The notes beneath the pieces are model-generated. The model did not search any database and was not told where the DNA came from. It was given only the letters and a program-made list of their open reading frames with translations. The position numbers and the translations under genes are program-made. Shown piece by piece: positions 34,349-45,800 of a DNA stretch of 64,000 bases. The stretch is from Uloborus plumipes (Eukaryota > Arthropoda > Arachnida > Araneae > Uloboridae): contig JAXGGA010001105.1 in NCBI GenBank assembly GCA_038373865.1, forward strand, positions 62,001-126,000, in the 5' to 3' direction. How positions within the stretch are numbered: the first letter of the stretch is position 1; every line of letters starts with the position of its first letter.

Positions 34349-37300
34349 TATTCAATATATGGCTAAAACATAGGATTTTTGCTTTTTAATAATTCTGAAG
34401 CGTGAGAGTTAGTTCGGTAACATATTCGCTGTTTTTCAATGTTACCGCTCTGACTGTTACAGATCTGACAAACCGACAAAGTTTTTTTTTAATTTCCGAG
34501 TTGATCGCGCTAAGCCAAAATCAAATACGTGGTTTTTTCACTTGAAAAAAAGGACTATACTTATGTATAAAATAACTTTTAAAATAATAAAAACAGCGCA
34601 TTTTAGCTCGTGTTACCGATCTGATGACTTAAATGACACACATTTCATAAAATCACTTTAAAAAATCTCAGATGCAGAATCTTAGATGCAATATAAAAAA
34701 CCTTAGATGCAATTTTAGATGCAGAAATGCAAATTTTTAATTACGATGCGATAAAACATCACACCAGGTACTCAGTATCACGTGGTATCAGTGAAGGAAA
34801 TGATATTAGGAGACTAAATATAGATCGGAAGTTATTGTTACCGCTCTGACGCGGAACTGAGGGACACGCTTATTTTGCATTCCCTAGAAAATCAGAAATC
34901 AATTAAAACAAAAATGAAGTAAAATATTAACAAAGGGGTAGAAATAAAATCGTTTTTTGTGCAAGTGCGTTTTTTGGGAAGTTAGAAAGTGCGCTTAAGC
35001 TGTTTGCATGCTAAGCTTTGCTACTGGGGACACGTTACCGATCTGATTTTTGAAGTATAAAACAAATATTTTCTGAAAAAAAAAAAAATAAATAAAATTC
35101 TGATGTTATTAGATGAAATGAAAGAAAAACCTTATCTTCTTTCTGGGGAAAATTATTTTTTTAACTAGTTATTGAAACACTAGTGAAAATTCACTTGGGA
35201 ATTGGCACTTTTCTAAATCAGCTCTTAAACTATTTTTGATATAACTTTGTTTTAGAATGAGTTTTAGGTGCATATGATTTTCACTCCACATTTAAATAAG
35301 AAAACTTACCGTTTCTTTAGAAATTTATAATAGGGAAACCCGGGCAAAATGACGATACGGGGACGGTGAAGAAAATCATATTTGAATATTAGGACAATAT
35401 ACTTTAGCTCCATTCATGGACTGGTAAGAAAACAAAGGGGAGAAACCTTTCTAACGTAAAAAAAACGTAAGTAGAAAGGTTCATTCGTTGTTGATCCCGT
35501 TTTTTTTTGTTTGAAGACCCAAAGGTCTCATCAATTCAAATTAAGCTGCATTTATTTTCGTTAATTGTTTTAAGTAATGTTTAACATAGCTCACATGTAC
35601 AGTCGTATAACTGACTGAAGTTCAATTTTCTGAAATAAAATGGCAGTTCGTAAATCTTTGTCCACTGGGGCAAAATGACGAACTCGGCATACATTGCAGA
35701 GAAAATTATGTTTCCATGGCAGAATTTCCAGGGAAAATCAATTATCTATTACAAGCATTGTGGATTTGGGATTTTTCGTACCACTAAAAACTTTTTTCCT
35801 GCCACGTCCTCAAAAGTGCTTTTGTGTCATATCTAAATGTGAATTAGTTATGGAAAATCATATTTCTCAGTTCCTCAGCATTGTTTATTGCTTTTCTACT
35901 TGATTTCTGCTGTTGAGATGTGTTGCATATCCATTTCGCGTAAGTCAAATCGCATAGTAGATGTAGTTTCCTATATTTCTCACTAGTTCATAAAATTTTT
36001 TTGCGGTTTTGAGATTTGTGCTAAGGCTGCAGCTTGTTGAGTATAAGAAAGAGAGAAATAGTGTTGTTTTTCATTTTCGTTTTTTATAGAAGTTAAAAGT
36101 TAGAAATAGTTGTACCTTTCCCGTGCCAAAAGGATATAATCAATTTTAAGCCCAATGCAAACATAATAGAATTCTAAGTGGTCAATCAAATGCAAGATAT
36201 CTTTGCATTTCAAGCTAAGTAAAAAAATATTACAAATATTTTAGAAAAATCTTATAACTTCAGCTAAAATGAATTAGAAACAAATTCACATTCTGATTGT
36301 TGTCGTTGCATAATTATAGAAATTGTTATTTTTATTTTTATTTTTCCAAAAAATGTCAGTCATATGATTTAACACATTTTGATCTTCTCCTCTTCCCTTA
36401 TGATCCCCTCTAAATTTGTGTGCCTTTATTTTAAAAAGTGAAAGACAAATTCAGAAGTTTTATTCGCCCTTAGATCAAAGTACAAACTTCAAAAATACAC
36501 CTTAAACAGAAATATATTATAATATTATTCAACAGATACATTAATTTCGACCCAGCAACAGAAATATGAAAATTCAAGTAAGATTGAACATCAAAAGTGC
36601 TCTTTCAGCAAGTGAGCTATTGGAAAACTGATGTGTTGTGAGTTTTTCTTTTGTTCGCTCAACAAGAGAGCAAAGAGAAAGAGAAAGCTGTACATACATC
36701 TTTTAATTTTCTCGAAACCGCTCAAGCGGAATTACTTACATTGGATGCGACTAACAACAAACCGAGTATAATTGCGACAAGAGTAGAAATTATTTCCAAA
36801 ATCAAAAGCGAAAACGCTGCAATGACGAGTCGATAAATAACGATGTAACTTTCGCAGTTGACCTTGAATAAGGATAAAAGGTTAAATGACACCTTTAACC
36901 GCAAAGGGGATTCAACAACATAATCTGCTAATGGATTTAAGGCCACGTGACTCATCTGATTCCAGAAAAAGTGGTGAATATTTTATAACTTTCTTTTTCC
37001 AGAACATTTCTATGTAATCACGTGATCAACTCATCTGGCGGCACTATTACATAAAATTATCCAGAGATTATGCCGATAATTTGTGGCCAAACAAGCCAAA
37101 ACATTTCAAAATGTTTCTTCCGCGAAGTGCAATACTGATTTCTTTATGTATTCTTTTTACCTAATTAAATGCTTTACAATTAATCTCATCGTCCTCTTGT
37201 CGCTGTAAACTTCTATAACGCACAAAGATTAATAACTACTTATTTATAAACTTCTTTCCTTTTTTATTGAATGGAAAATATTATCTCACTTGCTGTTACC

Positions 37301-37556
37301 TGGTGAAAAAAAAGTTATTTCATGCTACAAATGAACTAAATATATTAATTTCTTCACAGAAATAGAATTCATTTGAATTTATTTATTTATTGCTTCTATT
37401 TTTTGCCTAAGCTAGGTTGCGCAATCTTTATAAGTTGATTTTGTTCTTATGTTTCTTGAAATATAATTTTTATATAAACCGAAAACTGATTGATAAAAAT
37501 GATTTTCAGTCTGAAAAAAAAATCTATTTCCTTTCTTTTGACACTATTCCTTGGTC
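34349..37556. other. AT-rich stretch with unassigned repeat words
   Basis: GTTACCG(A/C)TCTGA recurs at 34441, 34612, 34837 and 35034. The phrase gggcaaaatgacga occurs at about 35345 and 35669. A 61-codon frame at 36651-36836 has no motif. Probably old transposon sequence, family unknown. Confidence 0.4.
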
Positions 37557-37838
37557 CAGGGACGGATGCAAGGGAGGGGCGCTGGGGGTGATTGCCCCTT
37601 TCTTGAGGGACTCTTCTACGGCAGCCTTTGCAGTTAAAAAAATGCAATTTTAGATGAACTTCGATAATACTATGAGAAGTGGTTGGGATTCGGGGCTCTG
37701 ATCTGGAATTTTTTCGAAATTGAAGACCGAAACATTTGTAATAAACATGTGTTCACCAGGATATGTGGTAAAAAAAGGGGGCACGCAGGAAAAAAAAATA
37801 ATAGCCCCTCCCTTGGAACATTTCTGGATCCGCCCTTG
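37557..37838. mobile_element. hAT-type non-autonomous element, 282 bp
   Basis: CCTTGGTC at 37549-37556 and CCTTAGTC at 37839-37846 form an 8-bp duplication with one change. Ends cagggacggatgcaagggag and (inverse) caagggcggatccagaaatg. Same family as 7673-8168. Confidence 0.75.
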
Positions 37839-37846
37839 CCTTAGTC

Positions 37847-39921
37847 TTTTGTTGCTGAGAAATATTCCCCTAAATAATTTATCTGCACTATTTATACCCC
37901 TTCAGAGTGCAAGATTGTTCTTGAAGACTAGGTTTCATATAGTGCGAGGTCCATGAGAAGTTGTCTCATTTGTCCAAGCTTAATAGTGGGGTATACCACA
38001 GTCGTTTTCCAAGAGCTTACGAATTCCCAAATGAAATATACATTTTTTGTTGAGCTGAAATTACATTTTGCTACCATTTTAGAAGCCGTGTATGATTGCT
38101 GAATGCATAAGGTTCTATCTCTTTGGTAAAATCAAGATATCTTTACAAAACTGAACTATTTCGTGAGGTGTTACATGAAACTTACGTGTTAAGAAGAATG
38201 CTACTGCTTCCTCTCTAAAAGAATTGGAAGTGATTTTTATTGTATCATAAACCGCGACTTGAGCATTAGAATGTTGAAGACAGTTTGTGCCTTTTTATTA
38301 ATATCCTATGTTCTAATGGTCAGAATGCAATCAAATTTGACACTTAGGCAAATTTAAACACTCAGAATTCATCTTTGCTATCTGAAGTAGAGAATTCGAG
38401 TCAAAAGTTCGTAGTGCGTAATTTAATGTGAATATGACCCCTTATCAGTTTCATTTTAATAGCCTAAAAGAACACTTTAATCGACGTCGATTGACATTTT
38501 ACCTGTTTTCTTTGCGTGCAGGATGGCTGAATAATTGGTAGTATTTTGTTTTCGTCCCTCTCTTTGTACTACATCATTTAATCTTCGACAATTATACAAA
38601 TGAATATACTATTTCCTAAATCTTAGAAAACTCTGAAAAAAAATGAAATATTGGCTTTTTTCAATAATTTTTCTCAATGGTTTGCTCGTTTTTTCTGTAT
38701 TAAAGTATGAAAAATCACTGAAACTAGCGAAATTTTATCTTGCATTTGTTTTAACTTTGTCTTCACATCAAATTTCTTAGTTTTGATCGTTTGCTGGCTG
38801 ATCGTCTAATTGCACATGGTCTATCATTTGAACTATTATTGGTATTTCAATGGAAAAGAAATGGGTATTGGAGCACATGGTCTCGTGCTCCATGAAAAAC
38901 CAGAGTTTGAAAAAGCGGGAAACAATCCCACAGAAATTTCTTTAAAGCTTGATTGAGGCTCAGATATGAGGCTGATTGGTTGTCGCTAAAATATGATAAA
39001 ATACTAAATATGATTTTAGGGTTCAGTTGATTTCAGCAATTTTGTAGTTTATCTATTCCTTCAATGCGTATAAAATAATTTTAATGGTGAATTTTTCGAT
39101 GGTAATGATTAGAGAGGTAATGGGACATAACTTTATCTCCAAGCGGATGACTTTTCATCCTAAAGCTCACACTTTGTTGCATTGAAAAAAGGGATTCCTT
39201 GTATAACCGAAACACGTGTCTGTAAATTTTTGCGAATTTTGTGAGAAAAATATTGATGATTTGTATTCAAGAAATTCATTATTTCCTGTCAGTCTCGTTA
39301 CAACGTGATGAAACTTTCATTAACTTGTTAATCAACAAATGAGCGATAAAATTCCCTCCACCACTAATACCAAGTTTATCCTTTCATATAGTACTAGTTG
39401 TACCCAAACGGCTGTGCTCGTGCTATAAAGGTGAAAAAAAAACAGGTCATGTAGTTTGAATGCGCTTTAAAATCATTCAAAACAACCGCTATAAAAAAAA
39501 ATATTATACTTTTGAGAAATAAAAAGCACAAAGAAGAAACAACAAAGAATTTAAAAGATGTAGCCATTGCAACACAATAAAATGGTAATAACTTGAATAA
39601 AAAAGAGAAATTTGAACACTGTACTTCAACCGCCTGTTACTTTTTTTCTGTTTGAGATAAAAGCATGAATTCTCCACTGTAAGTCGAGATAAATCTGGGG
39701 TTAAAAATATCGCTCTATCCAATGTTGTAAAAAGGAAAGTTGTGGAACAATTAGTGGAACTTTTATTGATGGTTTCAGTGAGGAAAGTAGTGCCTGAAAT
39801 CGAGCAAAACCTTAGAAAAAAAGTTTTAAATACAAATAACTCAAGTTGTATTAAAGACAGAGAATCAAAACAAATTGCATCGAACAAAGAAATGTTTATC
39901 TTTCCAACGACATACACTGCA
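37847..39921. other. AT-rich stretch
   Basis: Open frames at 39504-39942 overlap on opposite strands and lack motifs. No element ends recognised. Confidence 0.4.
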
Positions 39922-40657
39922 CACTGCGATGCAAAAGTTTAGACAAAATGTAAATACATGATTAAAAAGAAAACCACTCGGCGAAATGCTTTCAAATTTC
40001 TACTCCATGTAGACAGTATGGTCCCAAATACGTGACTGGAGTTTTGAAAAGTATAACCGAAACGAAAATCGGAAATTACAAAAGACATTTTTTGTTCACT
40101 GTTGCAAAAATTTAGACAAAAGTCAGATTTTATGCAAATATCCCTTGAAATGTGATTGGTAGAGAAAGACGGGACTTTATTATTCGAATATAAAGTGCAG
40201 AGATTTCTGAAAGAATAATCAAAATCCCAAAAGCTCTGTAGTTCTCGTGTAAAGAAGATAGGAAAGTTTGGAAACAGAAATTTGAAAGTGAACAAATTTT
40301 GCTAATTTTTCGTCTTTGAAATCGGCTCTAGTATGGTAGTACATTGTTTTTTACGTCGTGGAGAGCAAATTCAGACATGCGTATCTATCAAAAAGGCCAA
40401 GAAAAACTATATTTCTTAAGGAGGGAGGAATTGAAAAAATGGCTCGAACTGACGATTTGTCCCTTAATCCTATTAAACTTCAACCTGCGTCAAAAACAGC
40501 ATGTGACAGCATCAGTAGATGAACAACTCAATCGGGATGCATTAAAAAAAAAGAAATGTGCGTGAGCCTTTTCGGACGTAGTGTCCCAAATAAACCAGAT
40601 TTCAATGGTCAAAGCAGCACAGCATATGTTCTTTGTCTAAACTTTTGCATCGCAGTG
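39922..40657. mobile_element. Tc1-like element with 26-bp perfect inverted ends, 736 bp
   Basis: Ends at 39922-39947 and 40632-40657 both read CACTGCGATGCAAAAGTTTA and on into GACAAA, inward. TA lies on the right side; the left side has CA next to a short partial repeat of the end. A related word, gttgcaaaaatttagacaaa, lies inside at about 40103. The interior has no intact transposase. Confidence 0.8.
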
Positions 40658-41648
40658 TATAACATTTTTATGTGCAAGTAAACTTTTAACAACAATGTTT
40701 GGCGATATGTGTGAAAATTGCCTTGAATTGGAATATAAAAAGAACTGTCCATCGAATTTTTTCGAACTGGTGCCCAAACCTTTCCAGTGCAAAAATGAAC
40801 AATCGTTGAAATTTTTAGCAAAATCGTCTTGGTAGTTCTCGAGTTTTGCGCGTTCAAACAGACGCTTTTTGCGACTTCATTTTATACTATGTAAGGATCA
40901 TTGTTGTAAGAACTGTACCGTTATACATAATTTAATTTAATGGGTATTTTTCTGAATTGAAGTAGTCGAAGCTATGCAATGTGAATTTAAGATAGTCTCA
41001 TTTAGAGATTTTTATAGTAAATTTTATTAAGGAATTTAACCAAATTCCTAATTGATATAAACCAATGAATATTTGCTCATTCTGATTATTTCGTAAAACT
41101 TTATTCTTTCTTTCGGTTTCTCTCTTTTACTAAGCAGAGAAAGAAAATATCATCAAATGTAATGGATTTTTCATAACAGGTGGACGAGGACGCGATGGCT
41201 ATGGTCACGTTTTTTAAAATTTGTTTAGAAAAATATCTTATGGTATCATATTATGAAATGCATTGCTTTGGGTTTTCATGTCTTAATTTTTAATTTTTTT
41301 TAATCAATAGTACAATGCAGTTTTATGAAAATACTAACTCAAACAAATAACACAGTTTTTGTACTGCATGTATTTTGTTTTCAGACATTTTTCCGTTGTA
41401 TATGACCTGAATGCTCCGTTTAAAAATATCCGGTTGATTTAAAAGTTTAAAGAAGTTTCCTCCGGACTGCAATTGATAACGACTAGATATTTATTGTTTA
41501 ATAAACAATTCAAATAAATCACTTGCTCTTGATTAACTTGTGACTCTAAATCATCATTATTAAGCACTTGAACATCATAAATCATGTGTGATCAAGACAA
41601 ACAATAAAAGACAGGCAACAAAATTATTCATAAATTAGAAAGAGAAAC
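40658..41648. other. AT-rich stretch between element and gene 3' end
   Basis: Nothing recognised. Confidence 0.45.
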
Positions 41649-41654
41649 TTTATT
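41649..41654 (-). promoter_or_regulatory. Candidate distal polyadenylation signal AATAAA
   Basis: AATAAA on the minus strand about 970 nt after the stop codon, at the far edge of the more complex 3' block. It would give the longer of two possible 3' UTRs. Confidence 0.35.
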
Positions 41655-42054
41655 AATTTCATTCTAATGCATACAACAATAAAACACCGATTCCTCATAA
41701 AAATAGAGGATCCATTTTTCCCTGCGTGTTCCACCACTTTTCGGGGTGTTGTAGTCAGGTAAATCTTTGAAACGACAACAGAGCCAGCTCGGCCATTCCA
41801 CAGATTCTCAGATAGACGACAGCCCCTGTTTCAAGCACCCTGAACAGTTTATGTTTCTCAAATGCGCCACGGCTGAGTATCACTCCCAGTTGCTTTCTTG
41901 AAATTTCCTTGTACCTAGGCCGACATTGGTGAGCTTTTTTGTGTTTCTCGCTGTCTAAGTTGGAAAGATGGACGGAGGGTCATCAGTGATTCAGCTGTAG
42001 ATCAAGTATTGATTGATTTGAAAAGGTGTTACAATTTCTGGAAGTGAAAGAATG

Positions 42055-42060
42055 TTTATT
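42055..42060 (-). promoter_or_regulatory. Candidate proximal polyadenylation signal AATAAA
   Basis: The first AATAAA on the minus strand after the stop codon, about 565 nt downstream. The window is AT-rich, so chance hexamers are common. Confidence 0.35.
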
Positions 42061-42623
42061 TTTCACAGAAAGTCATACGTGGAGAAGAACAAAATTCAGG
42101 GAATAGCGTACGTAAAAGCTTTTGAAACGGTACTTACAATACATGCAATGAAATGTATCAAAATGCATTTTTAGAAATGTACTCAGATTGAATCCATTGA
42201 AATGTATTCAAATCATATGCAACAAAATGCATTCGGAATGTATTCATGGAACTAAATGTATCCAATATGCTTTCGTTACAAATATGTTTATATTAAAAAT
42301 TATTTAGACTTCCTGAAAAGGTATGCAAGGAGTTCAAGAAAACTTTTAGAAAAAAAATGTACTCGAAACTGATATGAATTAAAAGGATTGAGTAAGTTTC
42401 ATAGAAACTAAAATCTGTTAAAAAGAGACAAAATGCTCCAATAGGGTTAAAATCAACGAGATTGGCAAGAAACTGTCCCAACGTCGACCTATACAGTAGG
42501 AAATTTCGGCACAAGTCGATGAGCATAAGAGTTCGTTTTTTTATAAATAATAGTAGGATTTTCGTTCTCGAGCGTTGATGATGATACGTCCCTTGCAAGG
42601 GAATGTGATGCGAGGTTCAGGTC

Positions 42624-42802
42624 TTATTCCTTCTTGGACACTTCGGTGGCAACGACGGGGTCGACCACAGGACTGGCGGGAGAGCTTGGAACTTCCGTCT
42701 TAGGGGCTTCTGATGAAGCTGCCTCGACTGGGGCGGCGGCCACTTCCACGGGCTTTTCGGCTTCAGGTTCAGGTGCTTTTTCTGGTGAGGCTTCAACAGG
42801 TA
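42624..42802 (-). CDS. Exon 4: Pro/Ala/Val-rich C-terminal segment and stop
   Basis: The acceptor reads TTTTGTGTCCTTTTAG before TACCTGTTGAAG. The two first bases complete a Val codon, then 58 codons and TAA at 42626-42624. The composition shifts from Glu/Lys to Pro/Ala/Val/Ser (VEVAAAPVEAASSEAPKT, then SPASPVVDPVVATEV) and the protein ends SKKE. The exon is clearly richer in G and C than the intron beside it, which supports a coding assignment. The junction codon (G|TA) is the same as the one between exons 1 and 2, so skipping exons 2 and 3 together would keep the frame. Confidence 0.85.
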
Positions 42803-45800
42803 CTAAAAGGACACAAAAGTCAGTCAGAATTAAACAAAAAAGGAAAAAAAAGATGCAAAGATGTCAAACAAGAAAAAGATGCAAAGATGTCAATACTGCA
42901 AAGCTAAGCTGAAAAGTGGTATCTGCAGTCGAAATCAAGCTGAGATATAACTTTTTAAAATTTTGTGCCACCATGTATTTGATTCAGAGGAAAATTTTAT
43001 AGAATTAAAAAAAAATCTCCCGTTCTCAAATGACCATATAATTTTATATTTAGGTAATATACGTCACAAAGAGCCACCTGGTCGCGATTACTCAATTTTG
43101 TTTAAAAATGCAGATACGACTTTTGTGCTTAGCACGGCAAACTAGATGTTAGATAAAATTGTTGCTGAAGAAATCAAACGGATTTAATCACAACTGTACA
43201 CTCTTATCTTAAAATGTATAGTTATAATTTTTGTGTTTAACCCTTTGGGATACAATAGGACGAAAAAATCCCACTCTTTAAGGCGTAGTAATGAATGCTG
43301 CGACATGTTTAGTTCCACCTTGAACTATAGTTGGTAGTGCAAGCAACAAATGCCATTAAAATCTTGTGTTGGAAAGTTTTAGTTATTCAATACAAGGTGT
43401 TTATCAAGTCTGGCACTCCTACCTTGGAAATTCATTTTTAAAAAATCAAGATTTATAGGTAACTGTTTATATATATATATATATATATATATTTAAATTT
43501 TGATCTCCATCTCATCACGTTTTTTTCCATCGACACACTATTAACTATAGACATGTAGGTGGTGTTAACATCAAAAATGGAAAATTATGTTCATGATAGA
43601 AAAAAAAAATGCCATGAGGGTGGAATTTTCTTTTTTCTGAAATCCTGTGCCCCGAAGGGTTTAATAATTTTTTTTTTATTCAGTGAGAAATATTTTTTGA
43701 GATTAATGTAATATGTAATCTCGTAGGATATTTGAAATGAAACTATATGTATTCTCAAGGAAAAAAAGGAAAAAAAAAAAAGCTCACTTTATTTACTTGA
43801 ATGCTAACCCTCCTTATCCGAATTAAAAGGAATATTTTCACCTTCAAGAACTCAGGTGCTTGTTTGATAAGAGAAAATCTGATATTTAATATAAATAAAG
43901 GTGTACTGAATCTTGAAACTACAAATAAATTGAAGAACATTGAGTTTCTTCTACTATTCAAAGTATTTAATCTTTATTGATTCCCTCCCCCCCCCCAAAC
44001 TCTATCCCGAGCAAAACGTAACTACTCTAAAAATTACTTCCTTCTTTCATCAGTTATGCGCCATAATATACAACTTTTCATAATGGTATTTTCACTCACG
44101 AAATAGGAAACAGTGCTTGAGAGATAGAAATTTTTAGCCCCTGCACACCTGCACTGCAGGATCCGATATAAAGTTTAGCATTTCCAAAACAGACAAAAAA
44201 AAAGTGTTTTCCAGATTCATAATTAAAAGAGTTTATAAATAGCTAAAAAATATACTTATGATATACTCCCCGGGCCCCTTTTGCAATAGCCGCATTTGAC
44301 CCTGGTCTGAAATACAACGCATAAGATATAAAAATTCGTTGTCTTACACAGTTGAGGTAGCTGAAACTCTGGGGAGGTTCATTTAAATTCAAACACAGCG
44401 TTTGACCTATGGTGATTCTTCATCGAATCGCTAAAAATTTCACTGTTTGATTTGCTCCTTGGCCGTTTGTCTCTCTTTAAGCTTATTTGTTTTCAAGATG
44501 ACTTGTTTTTATGATAAGTAACATGATTTTGGTACGATTTGTTTCAAGATCTTGCGGAAGCATTCAAAAATGTTATCTGGGGCGCGAAAACGCGCATATC
44601 TTACAAGAATGAAGAATATTTTGTGTTGTGTTTTACGTAGCTATTTTATTCCTCATTTAGTTAAATTCCTCATTTCCATTTATGTTATTACGAATAATTT
44701 AATAGTAGATATCTTTTAGATTTTCACTCTGTTAATTTTGCAGCTAAACTAATATAACTCTACCATATACTACGTATTTTTTTAATTTGCTGAACATTTC
44801 TTTTCGCCTACGGTTTTTTTACATTCCAATGGAATATGTTTCAATTCGATGTGGCATAATAATCCCGGATACAATATCCAGTTTAACGTTTTCGTCAATC
44901 TGTTTTTTTATGTCATAAGTAGTTTGCATGTAGAACACGTTTTCATGGAACTAGAATAGAACCGGTTCTACACTTCTTTGAATTTCAATCATTGAATTAC
45001 TGCCACCATAAACTTCTAGAACTTTAAACAGACGTGACAGAATTGCTAATTTTGTAAACAAAATGGCTTCTTCTTTTTAATTACTTCACAACAAATGGAT
45101 GGCAATTATCTTTGGAATAAACTGACAATATCTTTCTATTCATTTCCGGAACACACATACTTGCAATAAGTGATCAATGTAAATCATCACTCCACAAAAG
45201 AGGGAGCATACGCATTACATAAAAAGAAAAGTTTTCTTTTTTCAACTGCGGAGTCATAAACTTTTACCCTTCAATGCACCTTTAAAAAATGGTAGTTAAT
45301 CAAGTTGCCAGGGTACTGGTTAAAGGTTTTGTTTAGGATTGGCTTGGAAGATTTTCTTTTGAGTATTTAATTGAAAACTTGCGTCTCAGTTTTATCATCG
45401 GTCGCTGAACTTTCGGGAAGTGGGAAAACGTGTCTGACATAGAGAAGTGAAATGAAGAGAAGGAACGCCTGAAGCACTGATGCTGAAGTCCGAGCGTACC
45501 AAGCACATGTTCTCTTTAGTTAAAAAAGAGTGTCGCATCGAATTTTCGATCGCTGGAAACTTAATATACAACAAAAGTAACCGGATAGGACTGGTTTTAA
45601 AATAAAACCCAGGTGGGCAACTTTTATTTATTGAAAAATCATTCATATCAAGGATATCATTTTAATTTTCTCATGAAAAAAAAAGGATTCTAATTTTACT
45701 CATACCTTCCGAAGACCTCATAAATGGAACAATTAAATGAAATATTATATTGAATTTCGGCTAGTCAGTTAGTTTGACAGATAATCATTTTCTTCCTTTT

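Larger units (their letters stand above)
41649..42623 (-). other. Probable 3' UTR region
   Basis: Downstream of the TAA there are two AATAAA hexamers on the minus strand, at 42060-42055 and 41654-41649. The stretch at about 41650-42000 is more complex and richer in GC than the flanks, as expected for transcribed 3' sequence. A run of degenerate ATGTATTCA-like words fills about 42140-42270. A GTAAGTACC word near 42130 could act as a donor, but nothing shows that it does. Confidence 0.4.

Noticed and set aside
36651..36836. 61-codon frame with a charged start
   Set aside because: Too short, no motif and no neighbours.
39504..39917. 137-codon minus-strand frame rich in Phe, Leu and Ser
   Set aside because: Hydrophobic composition is what AT-rich antisense sequence gives. 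A competing plus-strand frame overlaps and no motif is present.
42634..42912. Plus-strand open frames over exon 4
   Set aside because: Shadows of exon 4, whose minus-strand frame and acceptor fit the rest of the gene.
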